A DNA stretch of 64,000 nt, taken from Ixodes scapularis. Taxonomy: Eukaryota > Arthropoda > Arachnida > Ixodida > Ixodidae. Positions 1 through 10,598 of this stretch are shown piece after piece. Position 1 is the stretch's first letter. Each line of letters begins with the position of its first letter. The stretch covers positions 82,807,647 to 82,871,646 of the forward strand of contig NW_024609884.1 in the NCBI RefSeq assembly GCF_016920785.2, written 5' to 3'. Position numbers and translations under genes: made by a program. The notes below the pieces were generated by a model that did not search any database, was not told the origin of the DNA, and saw only the letters and a program-made list of their open reading frames with translations.

Positions 1-481
1 GAAAAAAAAAATTGAATAAAAACGAGCAGCCTTCACCCCCTCAACTCGCAGCCAGAACAAGCGGCCACGTGATCTGGAGCCGATTATATGCCGCCAATGT
101 TGATCATAGCCACGCGCTGGGGGTTTGCCAGGGGGGTAAAGGTGGGTGAGGAGGAGTGGCAAATCCCGTGCGCCGACATCCTGGGTCCCGAGTGAACGAT
201 CGCGAAAGAGAGCGACAGAACACGAGAGAAAGAAAGCAACGTTGCCATGGTAAACGCGGTAAACGCGAAGAGTGTAAACTCTCAGCAATATAAACAGTGA
301 TAATTTAACGTTGTAAACTAAATTCTGAGCTATTCTAACGCTTATAAAAAGCAATAAAGTCATCACGCTGCATTAACTTCCCTTCTGTCGAAATCTCGGA
401 AATCTGGTGGTTGCGCAGTTTCGTATTCCTCAACCGCGCCCAGCCGCGCCCCACCAGCGAAGCCGGGTATATGGTTTAGTT
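1..481. other. Intergenic, no gene seen
   Basis: A short A run opens the window. Beyond that I see no coding region, RNA gene or clear repeat boundary. The open frames here are short and have no recognisable motif. Confidence 0.5.
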
Positions 482-709
482 TAGCGTTAAAGGCCGACTT
501 ACGAAACCATTTTCCGCAGGGTAGGAAAGTGCTCCCCAACGACCTTCGCTCCCTCCCCTCTCGCACTCCTTCCTCCTCCTCCCCTGAAAAGGGCGGGTCC
601 GGAAGCTAGTCTCCGTGGAAAGGAGATGGGGTTTCCTCCTCTCTGGGTGGCAAGGAGGAAACCTCTTCTCTCGCGGAAAATGATTTTGTAGGTCGGCCTT
701 TAACGCGAG
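482..709. mobile_element. Foldback (hairpin) MITE, about 228 bp
   Basis: The left arm starts TAGCGTTAAAGGCCGACTTA and the right arm ends with the near reverse complement AGGTCGGCCTTTAACGC. The arms are roughly 35 bp with a few mismatches and flank a GC- and CT-rich centre. It has no coding capacity. It is a non-autonomous DNA element by structure. I could not assign a superfamily because no target duplication is clear. Confidence 0.6.
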
Positions 710-1627
710 GCCGTACATCTGCGCGCTATGCAAAAAGAAACCTTCGAAAGGAACGCGAGTATTTTTCCACCGGTAAGTTCGTGGATTGTTGAAGTTCACG
801 AAACTGCTCTGATGATGTAACCGTGTTTGGGACCCAAAGGGTCTGCCTGCATGGTCCGCCGCTTGCGGCAGCCAGAATGTATGGGAAAATGGCGGACCTT
901 TTCCTCTAGATTTAGTATATGATCTCTATGGGGTTTGCAAAGCACAGGACAGGCGCTGAGTTCCAGACATTGTTTTTCAGCGATTGGACACGGGTCACTA
1001 TGCGAATGCTCCTCGAGCTAGTAATTATCACGAGCCCGAATCGAGTGCCCACGCAACGCTCGGGTCCAATCCATGAACCGCATTCAAATATCGTCATCGG
1101 GGTGTACTGCGATCCCCACGTTACGTCATCGAATTTTGCGAAGGTGAGATTGAATGAAAATGATCGATTTTGTCCTTGAAATTACACCGCAACAAAGGAG
1201 TTTCTTGGCCAGTGGCGTTGCGTGCGAGTATCCTTGAGTCCCACTAGTGCCAGTAAGCTCGTGTAAAGTGAAAAACATTCCAGTTGAATATCGTTCCACC
1301 ACTCCTAAAGCTGGCTTCGTTTGGTGTCTCCTTCGCACGACAGCGCGTGGGAATGAGACAGAGGGCGAAATCACGGCGACCTTGCATTTGATAGCGATTG
1401 CCCGGAGAGCTGCTCAAAACTGGAGGTATTCACTGGGCGTCATATTTGAATGCGCTATTAACAGCGCATGCTCAGAAGGAGCTCACATCAACTAAGACTG
1501 GCAATCTTGATGGTGTGGATTGCACGTTGCAAAACCAATGTGGAAGATCGCCGTCAGAACGCGCTCAGCAACCGCCGACTCAGCTATTGCTACCAGTGAA
1601 TACACTCTATGCATACCTTGCACCTAC
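710..1627. other. Intergenic with one dispersed-repeat fragment
   Basis: No gene is seen. The stretch around 1,420-1,480 (GGTATTCACTGGGCGTCATA and what follows) recurs in reverse orientation near 49,440-49,525 with moderate divergence, so it is part of a dispersed repeat. Sequence around 1,495-1,550 also resembles 15,915-15,960. Confidence 0.4.
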
Positions 1628-1635
1628 GTCACATG

Positions 1636-2710
1636 CAGTGTTGGGAAGTACTTTAAGTACAGTGTACTTAAAGTAGTACTTTAAGTAGGTTTAGGAAAGT
1701 TGTACTTGAAGTGCATTCTCCGAGTATATACTTGTACTTTACTTAAAGTTGTTTTTTTTTTTTTTTTTTTTTTTTCTGGTACTTTCCGAGGAAAGTACAA
1801 TTCCCGACTTCAAAGTACATTCCCCAAATTTGGTTTTGTTAAATTTGTATCACGAAATTACGCCTTGTCAACTCCGAAGAAATACCGGGAGGGATATTCT
1901 ACTCTCACCAGAAACGTGAGCAGACGACGCATCGCTCTGTTCTGGGGGCGGCTTTCCCGTAGCTTTTTGAACTATCGCTACTTCGCGGTAGGTCAGCGCA
2001 AGCGAGGAGGCTTAAAATGTTAGGAGAGCAAAATTAAATATGATGAGGCACCTGAGACTGTGGTGCGAAAAAATTAAACGTTCAAGTCGAAGAAAAACAC
2101 AACAGAGAACGCCACAATGTTTTGAGATATTCTCTTTTTTGTTTTCCTTCGACTTGAAAGTTCCTTAATTTTTTCGCACCCCAATCTCAGGTGTCACAAT
2201 ATGATTCATTATCACCAGATCGCTTGCAAACTCACTGGTTTTTTTTTGTTTTTTTTTGTTTTTTCATTAAGAAAAGGACACTCCTTTATTGGAGGATTGC
2301 TTGCGGAAACTACGGGGCTGATGTCAATACTCTCTCCTAGTACATTTAGCCCCCCTGGGTGCCACAAGCCAGTGGCAAGCGGCGCCAAATTCAGAAGCGG
2401 GACTTCTGAATTTGGCTCCATTCCTGAAAATAACTGCTCAATGGCCATTTGGCTTCATCAAATATTCGCCGCTGTTTTTTGAGAATAGGTCATGCACCCC
2501 TGATTACCCCTGGGCAATGCATACCAGTTTAAAAATCACTGTAAAGGGAATGAAAGGGCACCAGGAAAAATTGTTTTAAAATACTTGTACTTTACTTTGG
2601 AAGTACATTGTATTTATAGTACTTTACTTCAAGTACATTGCACCCAGTGTACTTACTACTTTACTTGAAGTACATCACGTCTCATTTACTTTGTACTTTA
2701 CCCACCACTG
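1636..2710 (+). mobile_element. Non-autonomous hAT element with intact ends and TSD
   Basis: The 1,075-bp element begins CAGTGTTGGGAAGTAC and ends GTACTTTACCCACCACTG, an imperfect terminal inverted repeat. It is flanked on both sides by the identical 8-bp duplication GTCACATG (1,628-1,635 and 2,711-2,718), the hallmark length for hAT transposases. The subterminal regions are full of AGTACTTTAAGTA-like repeats in both orientations, as is usual for hAT transposase binding regions. An internal hairpin lies at about 2,050-2,200. No transposase frame is present. A second, interrupted copy lies at 23.6-26.6 kb in the opposite orientation. Confidence 0.88.
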
Positions 2711-2743
2711 GTCACATGATGACGTCGAACGCCGGTAACCACC

Positions 2744-2868
2744 ATGCTGGTGGTTGACTCGGCGGCCCTTCGCAGCGAGAGCAACTGCGCCGCGCTCGGC
2801 TGTAGCAATTACTACGTATCCCGACGATCGTTTTGTCGGCATGCACCGCGAGACAGAGTAGCTGTCAA
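2744..2868 (+). CDS. Possible THAP-like N-terminal exon (weak)
   Basis: An ATG in a good initiation context (ACCACCATG) opens a frame whose residues 14-28 read SNCAALGCSNYYVSR. This resembles the start of a THAP-type zinc finger (C-x4-C near the N terminus). A possible splice donor, GTTAGT, follows at about 2,869. The later C-x2-H pair and the AVPTIF-like tail of a THAP domain are not visible, so this would have to be an exon or a relic. The frame stays open to 3,253 without further motifs, which the high GC content alone could explain. The hAT element ends 33 bp upstream of the ATG. Confidence 0.2.
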
Positions 2869-3214
2869 GTTAGTGAAAGTACGAGTGGCAGGAAAGGGAT
2901 ACGGCCGCGGATTATCGAGTTTGCGGGACGCATTTCATAGCGGCGAGCGACGGCACTTTTCTACCGTTGTTTACGTTTGCGCACGCCTTTGCATCGGCTT
3001 TTGCCAGTTCGCGGTGTGGACGTGTAGATGCCCTTTGCCTTTCGTTATATCAGGCCGTTTCCCCGCTTCGAGCGCACCTTCGGGGCTCCCGCAGCTCCCG
3101 GCCGAGTACGGGCGGGTGTCACGCCGCGAGTCTGGCCAGGGGGCGATCGGTTGGCGGTGGCCTCCGTGTGCAAGCTCGCCGAGACTAGCCAGAGTTCCGC
3201 TTCTGTTTTCCGCG

Positions 3215-3416
3215 GGCCGCCGCGTCGCTATTCGCAGAGATCCGATCACGTGAGGAGCCGGATCAAGTGTCGTGCAGGAAAGAAGACGCAGCGCGCGCCC
3301 CGGCGTACGTAGCCCTGCTTTTGAGCGCGCCGCGCGGCTCGAACGCGCGGCGCCGCTATTCGCCAAATTCAGTCGCATGAGGAGCCGACTCCGCATGCCG
3401 TGCAGGAAAGACGGCG
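3215..3416 (+). repeat. Two-copy direct repeat, about 125-bp period
   Basis: The segment 3,220-3,290 (CGCGTCGCTATTCGCAGAGA onward to GTCGTGCAGGAAAG) recurs at 3,346-3,416 (CGGCGCCGCTATTCGCCAAA onward to GCCGTGCAGGAAAG). Both copies carry the block GAGGAGCCG and lie in a GC-rich stretch. It is a diverged tandem duplication with no known function. Confidence 0.6.
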
Positions 3417-4067
3417 CTCCGGGGGTGAACGCGCAACTCTCGCTCCCTAGCCGAGACCCCACCGCCTGGACATCGGTTTGTGCCGTCCGCGAGACGCTAA
3501 CATTTGCAAGGTGCGAAAGTATGAAGACGAGCCGGCAGGCGCGTATAGGCAGGGGGGGTTCAGGCGTCAGAACACCCCCGAAATTTTACTTTATTATAGT
3601 ACGTATATTTTTTTTTGTGTGTATATGTGTGTGTGTGTTTGCACCAGCACCTTGGAAAACCCCCGAAAATATTTTCTGGCTACGCCACTGCGAGCAGGTT
3701 AGGAAACATCATAATATAAACCCTGAGACAATGAGGGTTGTCTGTTATTTTATTTATCCTTCTATCAGGGTTTAGATTATGACGCCAACCTTGCATTGTT
3801 TACCAGTATTTCGCAAAATCGTTCAATTCTTCTACAAACGACTCCAATGAGCCTCTCGTAAAATTTTAAAACGTGCAATTAAGCTTTTCTTTTTTTTTTT
3901 TTTTTTTTTTCCGACACGACAGCTTTTTGCTTCGAAATTTTGTCGGCGGCATATCGAAACTTTCTTCTCGTAGCGTAATCGCACCACTGTCGAAACATGC
4001 AGTACGTACTGGTTAAACGTCATCATCGTTAGCTCGGCATGCTTTCCCAAGTTCACATGCAACACAA
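3417..4067. other. Intergenic; TG microsatellite and T tract
   Basis: A TG/TATG microsatellite lies at about 3,613-3,640 and a long T tract at 3,887-3,910. I see no gene. Confidence 0.45.
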
Positions 4068-4331
4068 CTATACTCGTTTTCACCTCAAGAACCGTAGTAA
4101 AAAAGTCCGACTTCTCGCAGAGAATTACTAATTTTCCCCTTTATATAAAGAATTAAGATATGTGTAAGTGTATTTTAGATCAGATATATGTTATCTTATC
4201 AAGACGTACACGTTTCAAACACCAAAAGTATCGCTTCTTCCTCTGACAAGCAAATATCGTAAGAACTATTTCGCGCGGCGTATGAACAATACGCAAAACT
4301 TCCTTTTTTCTTGAGGTGAAAACGAGTATAG
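4068..4331. mobile_element. MITE family A, copy 1 (264 bp)
   Basis: The terminal inverted repeat CTATACTCGTTTTCACCTCA is matched at the right end by TGAGGTGAAAACGAGTATAG. The interior is AT-rich. A second copy at 20,574-20,838 is collinear throughout, so the boundaries are well defined. There is no coding capacity and no unambiguous target duplication. Confidence 0.8.
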
Positions 4332-4677
4332 GTACCTTCGATGAAAATATGGTGCATGTCAGCGCATGTCCGGGTAGTTAGCGGCATCCTACGCCTCGGC
4401 AAGCGCATCCGCGCGGTGTGAAGTCCACCACCATGCATAGCGCAGGGCTCCGTCCTTCCGTAGCGTGACGTCACGTGCAAGGCGTGTATGCGAGGTTGTT
4501 TTTACATCAGTTCATGCAATGATGACCCGGGTCAGATCTTTTTTATATTTATGTAAAAGAAAATATGTGAAAGAAATGTTATTGGTTGGAGCGTTCAGCT
4601 ACGTGAACGCTGTATCTAATTTCCCCCCGGGGATATAGTAATATTGAGAAGTTTGAGGCGTGGACATCGCCAAGGTT

Positions 4678-4943
4678 TCACTATGGCTGCATTTCCATGG
4701 ATGCGACCGTAGCGCATCGAATCGAGGTTCGACTATTTTGGCTGGTAGCAGTTGGGTAGAAGAAGAAGAAGTAGGAAGACAGGCTGCGTGCGATTGGTCC
4801 CTGCTCGATTCGATGCGCTACGACTGCATTCATGTAAATGTAACCTATGACTACGCTTACATGCATGGATGCAACCGCATCCAATCGAAATTTGACTTTT
4901 TTGATGGTAGTAGTAGAAGAGAAAGAAGTAGTGAGACAGGCAT
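4678..4943. mobile_element. Foldback MITE plus adjoining half copy
   Basis: The arm CCATGGATGCGACCGTAGCG followed by CATCGAATCGAG is inverted around 4,804-4,840 (CTCGATTCGATGCGCTACGA). A further direct copy of the left arm follows at about 4,850-4,943, again with the GAAGAAGAAG-like purine block and GACAGGC end. The half copy runs straight into the LINE, suggesting that the LINE 5' junction or a deletion cut a second element. Confidence 0.55.
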
Positions 4944-7330
4944 GGGGACGCGGGAAAGTCTCCTCCAACTCTCCCGAGATCTCATCCCGAAGCCTATTCC
5001 ACAAAAATTCAACATCCGAACAGTCGTCGCGATCGATGTGAAGAAAGCCTTCGACAGCGTCCCAAATTGGGCAGTCATCCAAGAAGCGCAAGCACTCGGC
5101 GTAGGAAGCCACGCCCTTAACTTCATCAAGTCATTTCTTCAGGGCCGTACCTTTGCGGTCCGGATTGGCAAGCACGTTGGAGCGCCCAAGCCAAACGAAG
5201 TGGGAGTCCCACAGGGCTCTGTTCTGTCCCCACTCCTCTTTAATTTGGCAATGGCGCGCCTCCCTAATCGACTCCAACAGGTTCCCAACCTTCGATTCAC
5301 TATATACGCAGACGACATCTCACTCTGGACAGTACACGGTGACATTCAACAACAACAACGGACCCTTCAGCGTGGTCTCGACGTCGTGGCAAGTTGCCTT
5401 CAAAGCGTAGGTTTAACCGCCTCGCCGGAGAAGACGAGCTACGTCGTCGTAGCCCCCAAAAGGGAAAGAGATGCAGACGTCAGCTCTCGTCTTCACTTGA
5501 CCCTCGACGGCCGCCCAATCAAATCGGCGAATTCGGTACGAATTCTAGGACTTTATTTTCACGAAGATGGCACCGCCAAGACCTGACTGACAACGGTCAC
5601 CCAGCAATGCCAGGCGGCCCTCAACGTCTAAAGAAGGCTTTGTGGCACCAGAGGTGGTCTTGACGAAGAGGTGGCTTGCCGAATGGTGAAAGCCCTCATC
5701 GTATCCAGAATCTGCTATGGCGCCCTCCACAACAGAATCACGAAGACACAGTGGAAGAAACTGGAAGTCCTCAACAACAACGCAGCGCGCGTTATCACCG
5801 GCCTTCCCCGTTACACCCCGCTGAGCATACTCAAGGCACACGCAAGGCTCAACACGGTTCAGGAAACCGTGGAAGAGCGCGCCCGTGCTCACCTAGAGCG
5901 ACTTCAGCATTCAGCCCCCGGACGTCAGATCCTGGAAATGATAGGCTCTGACAACCGAGCCCTTCCCTCACTTCCGGAGATTGATCCCCCCTGGAGTGAC
6001 GACGCTTGCATCGTGGACGACCGACCGGTACCCAGGGGAGCGGGACCCAGCCGTCCTGACAAGCAAGCATGCCAAGTGCGTCAACATTGCAAACTCGTCC
6101 AAGAATGGACGGACACCAGTGAAAGACTCGCAGTCCATACTGACGCTGCCTTCGTCCCCTCCCCCACGCCGGCTTGCTCCGTCGCGGTCGTAATTCCCCG
6201 CCTGTAACTTTCTATGGCGGAGACATTGCCCGGCGGCACATCGGTTAAGGGTGGAGAACTTGGAGCCATCCAACTTGCGCTACGCGTCATCATAGATGAG
6301 GGGGTCCGCCCCAAACACCTCCACATTTTTACTGACTCTGCGGCAGCCCTCACGGAATGCCGCAACCGTCAATCACCGAACAAGAGGGTTAAGGCGATCC
6401 GGCGGATGGCCTCTCAGCTACTTGTTTACGGAACAACCATCAAAGTGTCATGGATACCCGCCCACGCGGACATAAAGGGCAATGAACAAGCTCACTCTAA
6501 CCGCTCATTCACACTGGAAGCGGATCCGCGTTCGCGAAGCGGTTGCGAACGCGGTTGTATGAAGATCCAGTACAACTGCACGCGCACTTGATGTCATAGA
6601 GTGCGCGTGCAATTGTACTGGATCTTTATACAACCGCGTTCGCAACCGCTTTGCGAACGCGGATCCGCTTCCAGTGTGAATGAGCGGTAAGGCTTCGCGC
6701 AGCTAGATATCCCCCGCGAGCCGAAGAGTGTGCAAAGTCACTTACACGACCACAGGTACTCGCTCGCGCCGGAGCTCGGTCAAGACGGCGATGAACCAGA
6801 CTACGATCCCGAGGAGGCGAAGCAAATAGCCAAACAAACCTCGAGACAGACCTTGAGGGCGGCCTTGATTCCCTGTGTAGATCCGCTCCCGAGCGAGTTG
6901 GGCAGGGGAAACACGGTGCTGCTCCGGAGGATTGTAACAAACACAGCATGCACACCGGCGCGCATGGCACGTTGGTCTGCGCGACACACAGCACCCCACT
7001 GCACTTTCTGTAACGACCCCGTCATCCCTGTCGACCAGTACCACCTCCTTTGGGCTTGCCCAGAGTTGGACGAGATCAGACGGAAACACCTACCACCAGA
7101 CGTCACCAGCTTAGAGGAATGGACTCATCCTGAGGGTCCTCCCGACAAACGTCGAGCTGTCATGAACACTCTTTTGGATTTTATCCACAAGGCGAGGCTG
7201 ACAGCCTATCTATCTATAAGTACCCAAAACCCCCTTCCCCGGCCTTGACCCAAGCTCGTAAGGTACCGGTCTGATCCCCACCCTTCCTTCCCTAAGGCCA
7301 ATAAACGCTTTCTGAACCTGAACCTGATGC
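4937..7330 (+). pseudogene. 5'-truncated LINE: RT, RNase H, C-terminal CCHC-like motif
   Basis: This is a retrotransposon remnant in which the ORF2-like product would copy its own RNA into DNA. The RT domain in the frame up to 5,586 shows AIDVKKAFDSVP, then GVPQGSVLSPLLFNLAM, then the catalytic IYADDISLW. The thumb region (VISRICYGALHNRI-like) follows after a frameshift between 5,586 and 5,671. RNase H is recognisable by VHTDAAF, GGELGAIQLAL, IFTDSAAAL and SWIPAHADIKGNEQAH, giving the usual D-E-D-H set, but it is broken by a stop at 6,207. The C-terminal part (about 6,770-7,200) has CTFC, then QYHLLWACPELDEIRRKHLP, as in many LINE C termini. An AATAAA near 7,301 and a short CTGAAC repeat mark the 3' end. 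The presence of RNase H points to the I/R1/LOA group. The endonuclease half is missing, and a MITE sits at 6,501-6,687. Confidence 0.9.
6501..6687. mobile_element. PIF/Harbinger-like hairpin MITE inside the LINE
   Basis: The 187-bp element is an almost complete hairpin. The left arm starts CCGCTCATTCACACTGGAAG and the right arm ends with its reverse complement. It is flanked by the 3-bp duplication TAA (6,498-6,500 and 6,688-6,690), consistent with the TWA target of PIF/Harbinger elements. It interrupts the LINE frame right after the RNase H motif NEQAH. The arms are over 80 bp with few mismatches, so it looks younger than its host. Confidence 0.82.
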
Positions 7331-8117
7331 GTGTTGTTGGTCCCTTGTCGATGCGAGGCGCTATACAGAATGAGCTGGAGGGGGAGGTTTGCTCATTGAC
7401 TGGTTCGGCATAGGAAAGGAGCACACCGGCGGCGGCGCCTCTGTCGCCTATTGTTCGTAGAGAGCCTAGATTATAGAGAGCAAGGAGGATAGAAGAATAG
7501 GAGAGGTCATGACGTCGGCCGCGTAGCCTCCACAAGCCATGCTCCCTTGACGCCTCGCCTCTTTCTCATTTTCCTCCTTACTCTCCTCACTTACCATGCT
7601 AACGCGACCACATCACGTGACCGTAGCTAGCCTTGGACTTGCCATGGGTACTAGAATACACCACAGTCTAACCTTCGATCTGATAAAACCTACCGGACGG
7701 AGCGCGCGCAAGCCTGCAAGGAGCCCTTGTACAATCAACCATCCACCTCACACGTGACATGTCACGCGCACCAATCGCCAGAGAGATCTGCGGTCACGGT
7801 GGGCACAAAATCGTTTAAACTTTTTATGACTAGGCTTCACCAATATTGCAACGTGCCCCCTCCTAGTACTTCTAACCTCCTTGATAGAGAGGGTCCAACT
7901 CAAACTATGGGGAGCGTTTGCAGTTTAATGGCGGACGCCTCCATCGGAGATTGATTGCAAGTGCGCTTGCGCGGCGTTATCGCGTGGCTAGAAGGAAAGT
8001 AGGCGGAAAGGCAGAGAAGCTCACGCGCCGACGACCAACGCGTTTGTCACCTGTAGCTCGTATTGCAAACACGGCCCATAAACCACGTGACCTCGACCCA
8101 GCAGTTGGATATTCTCT
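7331..8117. other. Intergenic, no gene seen
   Basis: The sequence is unique-looking and moderately GC-rich. I see no motif-bearing reading frame, RNA gene or clear terminal inverted repeat. Confidence 0.4.
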
Positions 8118-8670
8118 GTATTACAGGCTCTCTGATTGTTCGCTGCCACCTAGCGGTTGTCGCCGCCTACTTGTTGGGAAGCAATTGTGACGAATTGCGC
8201 GCAGGACTATACTTCGTTTCAGCTTAGGTCCGATCGCGGTCGATGTCATGAGCCGAAGGGCCAATCAAACAGCGAAAGAGGCACAACGTCATAGCGTGCT
8301 TTCGGCAGTTGATAGGACCAGCCGGTATTCGCCGTTTCTCTGTGCGTGCTCCCCTGCCGGCTAGTTCTAGAAAGCGCAGAGAGCGCGCCATGGGCGCTGC
8401 GCTTTTTGTGCCGTATGATTGGCCCTTCGGCTCATAACATAGGCCGCGCTCGGACCGAAGCTGGAACGAAGTATAGTGTATCCGTCATTATTACGAAGGG
8501 ATTTAAGGTTCTTGCAAATTCTGCAAGGCTTTTCCGTGGCGCAAAACGTGAGTGAACGTGATCTGAGTGCAACAGCTAAAAAGGACCTACCGATGAAAAT
8601 TGTCTATTTTCCGCTAGGGGAGCCCTGGTCGGGGCTTGAGTTATGTCTGCTTTTTTCCTATTGGAAGTGA
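8118..8670 (+). repeat. Internally deleted relative of the 38.85-40.0 kb repeat, split by a MITE
   Basis: Flank 8,132-8,205 (ATTGTTCGCTGCCACCTAGC onward) aligns with 38,868-38,945. Flank 8,478-8,540 (ATTACGAAGGGATTTAAGG) aligns with 38,956-39,000. Segment 8,605-8,665 (CCGCTAGGGGAGCCCTGGTC) aligns with 39,933-39,985. The roughly 0.7 kb that separates these blocks at 39 kb is missing here. This pattern suggests a dispersed element with internal deletion, not a host gene. Confidence 0.55.
8206..8477. mobile_element. Foldback MITE, about 272 bp
   Basis: The left arm ACTATACTTCGTTTCAGCTT is inverted at the right end (GAAGCTGGAACGAAGTATAG). The arms extend about 75 bp, including GAGCCGAAGGGCCAATCA and its complement. 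Removing it restores collinearity with the related sequence at 38.9 kb, which confirms it as an insertion. Confidence 0.75.
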
Positions 8671-9385
8671 TGGTGTGCGTGCGGGTATGCGTAATGTCGT
8701 CCCAGGGGATACTCACTTCATACCGAAGACATTTCATCCCAAAATGTTTAATATCAAGATTCAACAAGAGATTGCAAACGTCCTGGGATACCCTTCGTAT
8801 GAAGTGTCGGAATGAACTGTTGCGGCATGAAGTGTCTTGGGATGAAGTGAGTGAACCCCTACCACTGATGAAATTTGCTGCGCTTCACTGCTCCTCGAAT
8901 GCTGCCACCGGAAGTTCCAAATCAGCCATGTTGAACCTGTGTAAATCTGCCGGGCGGCTGCGTGCTGATAGACACATTTTCTGCTCATTGGAAGGTGTTT
9001 ACGAAAAATGCGTGCTTGTCACACATTCTTCTTTTGACTCACCTCTATTTTCTCGCATATTCCAGGTTAAAATGTTTTATTAATTCTTTCATCCGCAATA
9101 CCAGATACGGAAGCCACCTGACCGAAAAACGACAGGAAACAGGAGACGTGCGCGATCAAAAGCGTCGGTGTGGTCGGCCTGCCACGATTGGCCGAATGGT
9201 GACAATGATGTCAGTAAAGGTTTTCACACCGACGAAAATAATAGGAATGTAAAAACTTAAATTTTGACCGTGTTGGCAGTGCTGCTTCGAGAGCGCAAAG
9301 ATTTAAAACTCCCATCATGATAATTACAAATACCATCGTACTTGTTGTTCGTAAGGTCATGACATCACGAGAGGGAACCACAGGA
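8671..9385. other. Intergenic with a small diverged inverted repeat
   Basis: Between about 8,709 and 8,852, repeated CACTTCAT and ATGAAGTG blocks form an imperfect hairpin (left GATACTCACTTCATACCGAA, right TTGGGATGAAGTGAGTG). I see no gene. Confidence 0.4.
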
Positions 9386-10033
9386 GGACGCCACCAGAAC
9401 GTTTCGCCGCTAATAGACCCATTTCCGGAGTCACGTGCCGATTGTCAGAAGGTCAGAAGCACGGCATAATGGCGGAATAACCGACACCGCGGAACGTGCA
9501 AATCTAAAATGACAAGGTGGCGATGAAATGGAATTGTAGAGTTCCAACTCCGGCGGTGTCTGCACTCTATCTGTACTGTCCGCCATTACGTTGAGTTTTC
9601 ACACTACTAACAAAGGCGAACTTTCGATGTGGCAATGAGCTGGGTGCCCGGCCGTTTGCTCGCACACCTTAACCTCCGATGAAAGCTGTACACGCGCCCT
9701 CTTCACTTTTTTTTTTTTTTTTAATTTTAACGGAGCACGGACGACCGACCCGAAAAAAAGAATGTGAGCTCGCTCATATCACGCGCTCTGCCCCAGATCT
9801 GGATCCAGCAACGCTCCTGTTTGGCTGACCTGTTTTCCCGTGGACGTTATCAAAAAGGTAAGCTAGGCACCCAATTATGGTCGACGGCAAATCCGTTCGT
9901 GGTCCTCCGCGTGATCCAAGAGCTCACTGGCCGCTTGCGAAGGGACACCTTTAGGTTCCCCTGTGAAAGAGGGGGTATACGGACTGACTTTTGGGGTGGC
10001 ACGCGGGTGTTCCAATTAGTCCCAGCGCACGCC
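9386..10033 (+). repeat. 650-bp dispersed repeat, copy A
   Basis: This segment is nearly identical to 12,421-13,070, from GAGGACGCCACCAGAAC at the left to GTGGCACGCGGGTGTTCCAA at the right, including a T tract (9,706-9,722). Both copies preserve an open frame containing LPQIWIQQRSCLADLFSR (about 9,791-9,844). A splice-donor-like GTAAGC follows AAAAAG. I do not recognise the peptide. It could be a retroposed or duplicated exon, or simply non-coding repeat. A weaker partial copy lies at about 11,527-11,680. Confidence 0.7.
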
Positions 10034-10598
10034 TGCATAATTTTATAGAGGCATTATCATTTGAGCACAACGATTTGGGCCACCGCACGCCTCAAGCCCC
10101 GCTCACTCCGTTTCCTTGTTGCGCGACCTTACGGGAACTTACGTCTGCTACGACGGGGATCACCAGAGCATCGGAGCTTCGTATGAAGCGTCGCAACGAG
10201 TTCAAGGAGTAGCTCGAAGCATGGATATACTGGTGACTCATAACGCCGTGCTCATAACGTTACGTAAAAGAAACCTAAGCCAGCGTTGTTGTGTGAATGG
10301 GCCTTAACCCCGAAGAAACTGTCTATTACGAAGTTCAGGCGCTATACACAACGTGTCACAAACTCATCCCACCCACCCAAAGGTCGAGGACAAGCGCAAG
10401 AGAAAGGGGAAGGAGGAGGGGGGGGGGGGGGGGCGGCAGTTTTTTTTTTTTTTTTTTCTGTAACAAAACGAAAAAAAACTTTTTTTTTTTTTTTTTTGCG
10501 AAGTAGCCAAGTTTTTTAGTGCCCCATTACAGATTTTCTTGAGAAGGGACCTCGTGCAGCCGAGGGGAGTCCTGAAGAGCTTGAGCTTGTAGCATAGT
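10034..10598. other. Intergenic with G and T homopolymers
   Basis: A G run (about 10,419-10,433) is followed by T runs (10,440-10,457 and 10,480-10,497). I see no gene. Confidence 0.5.
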
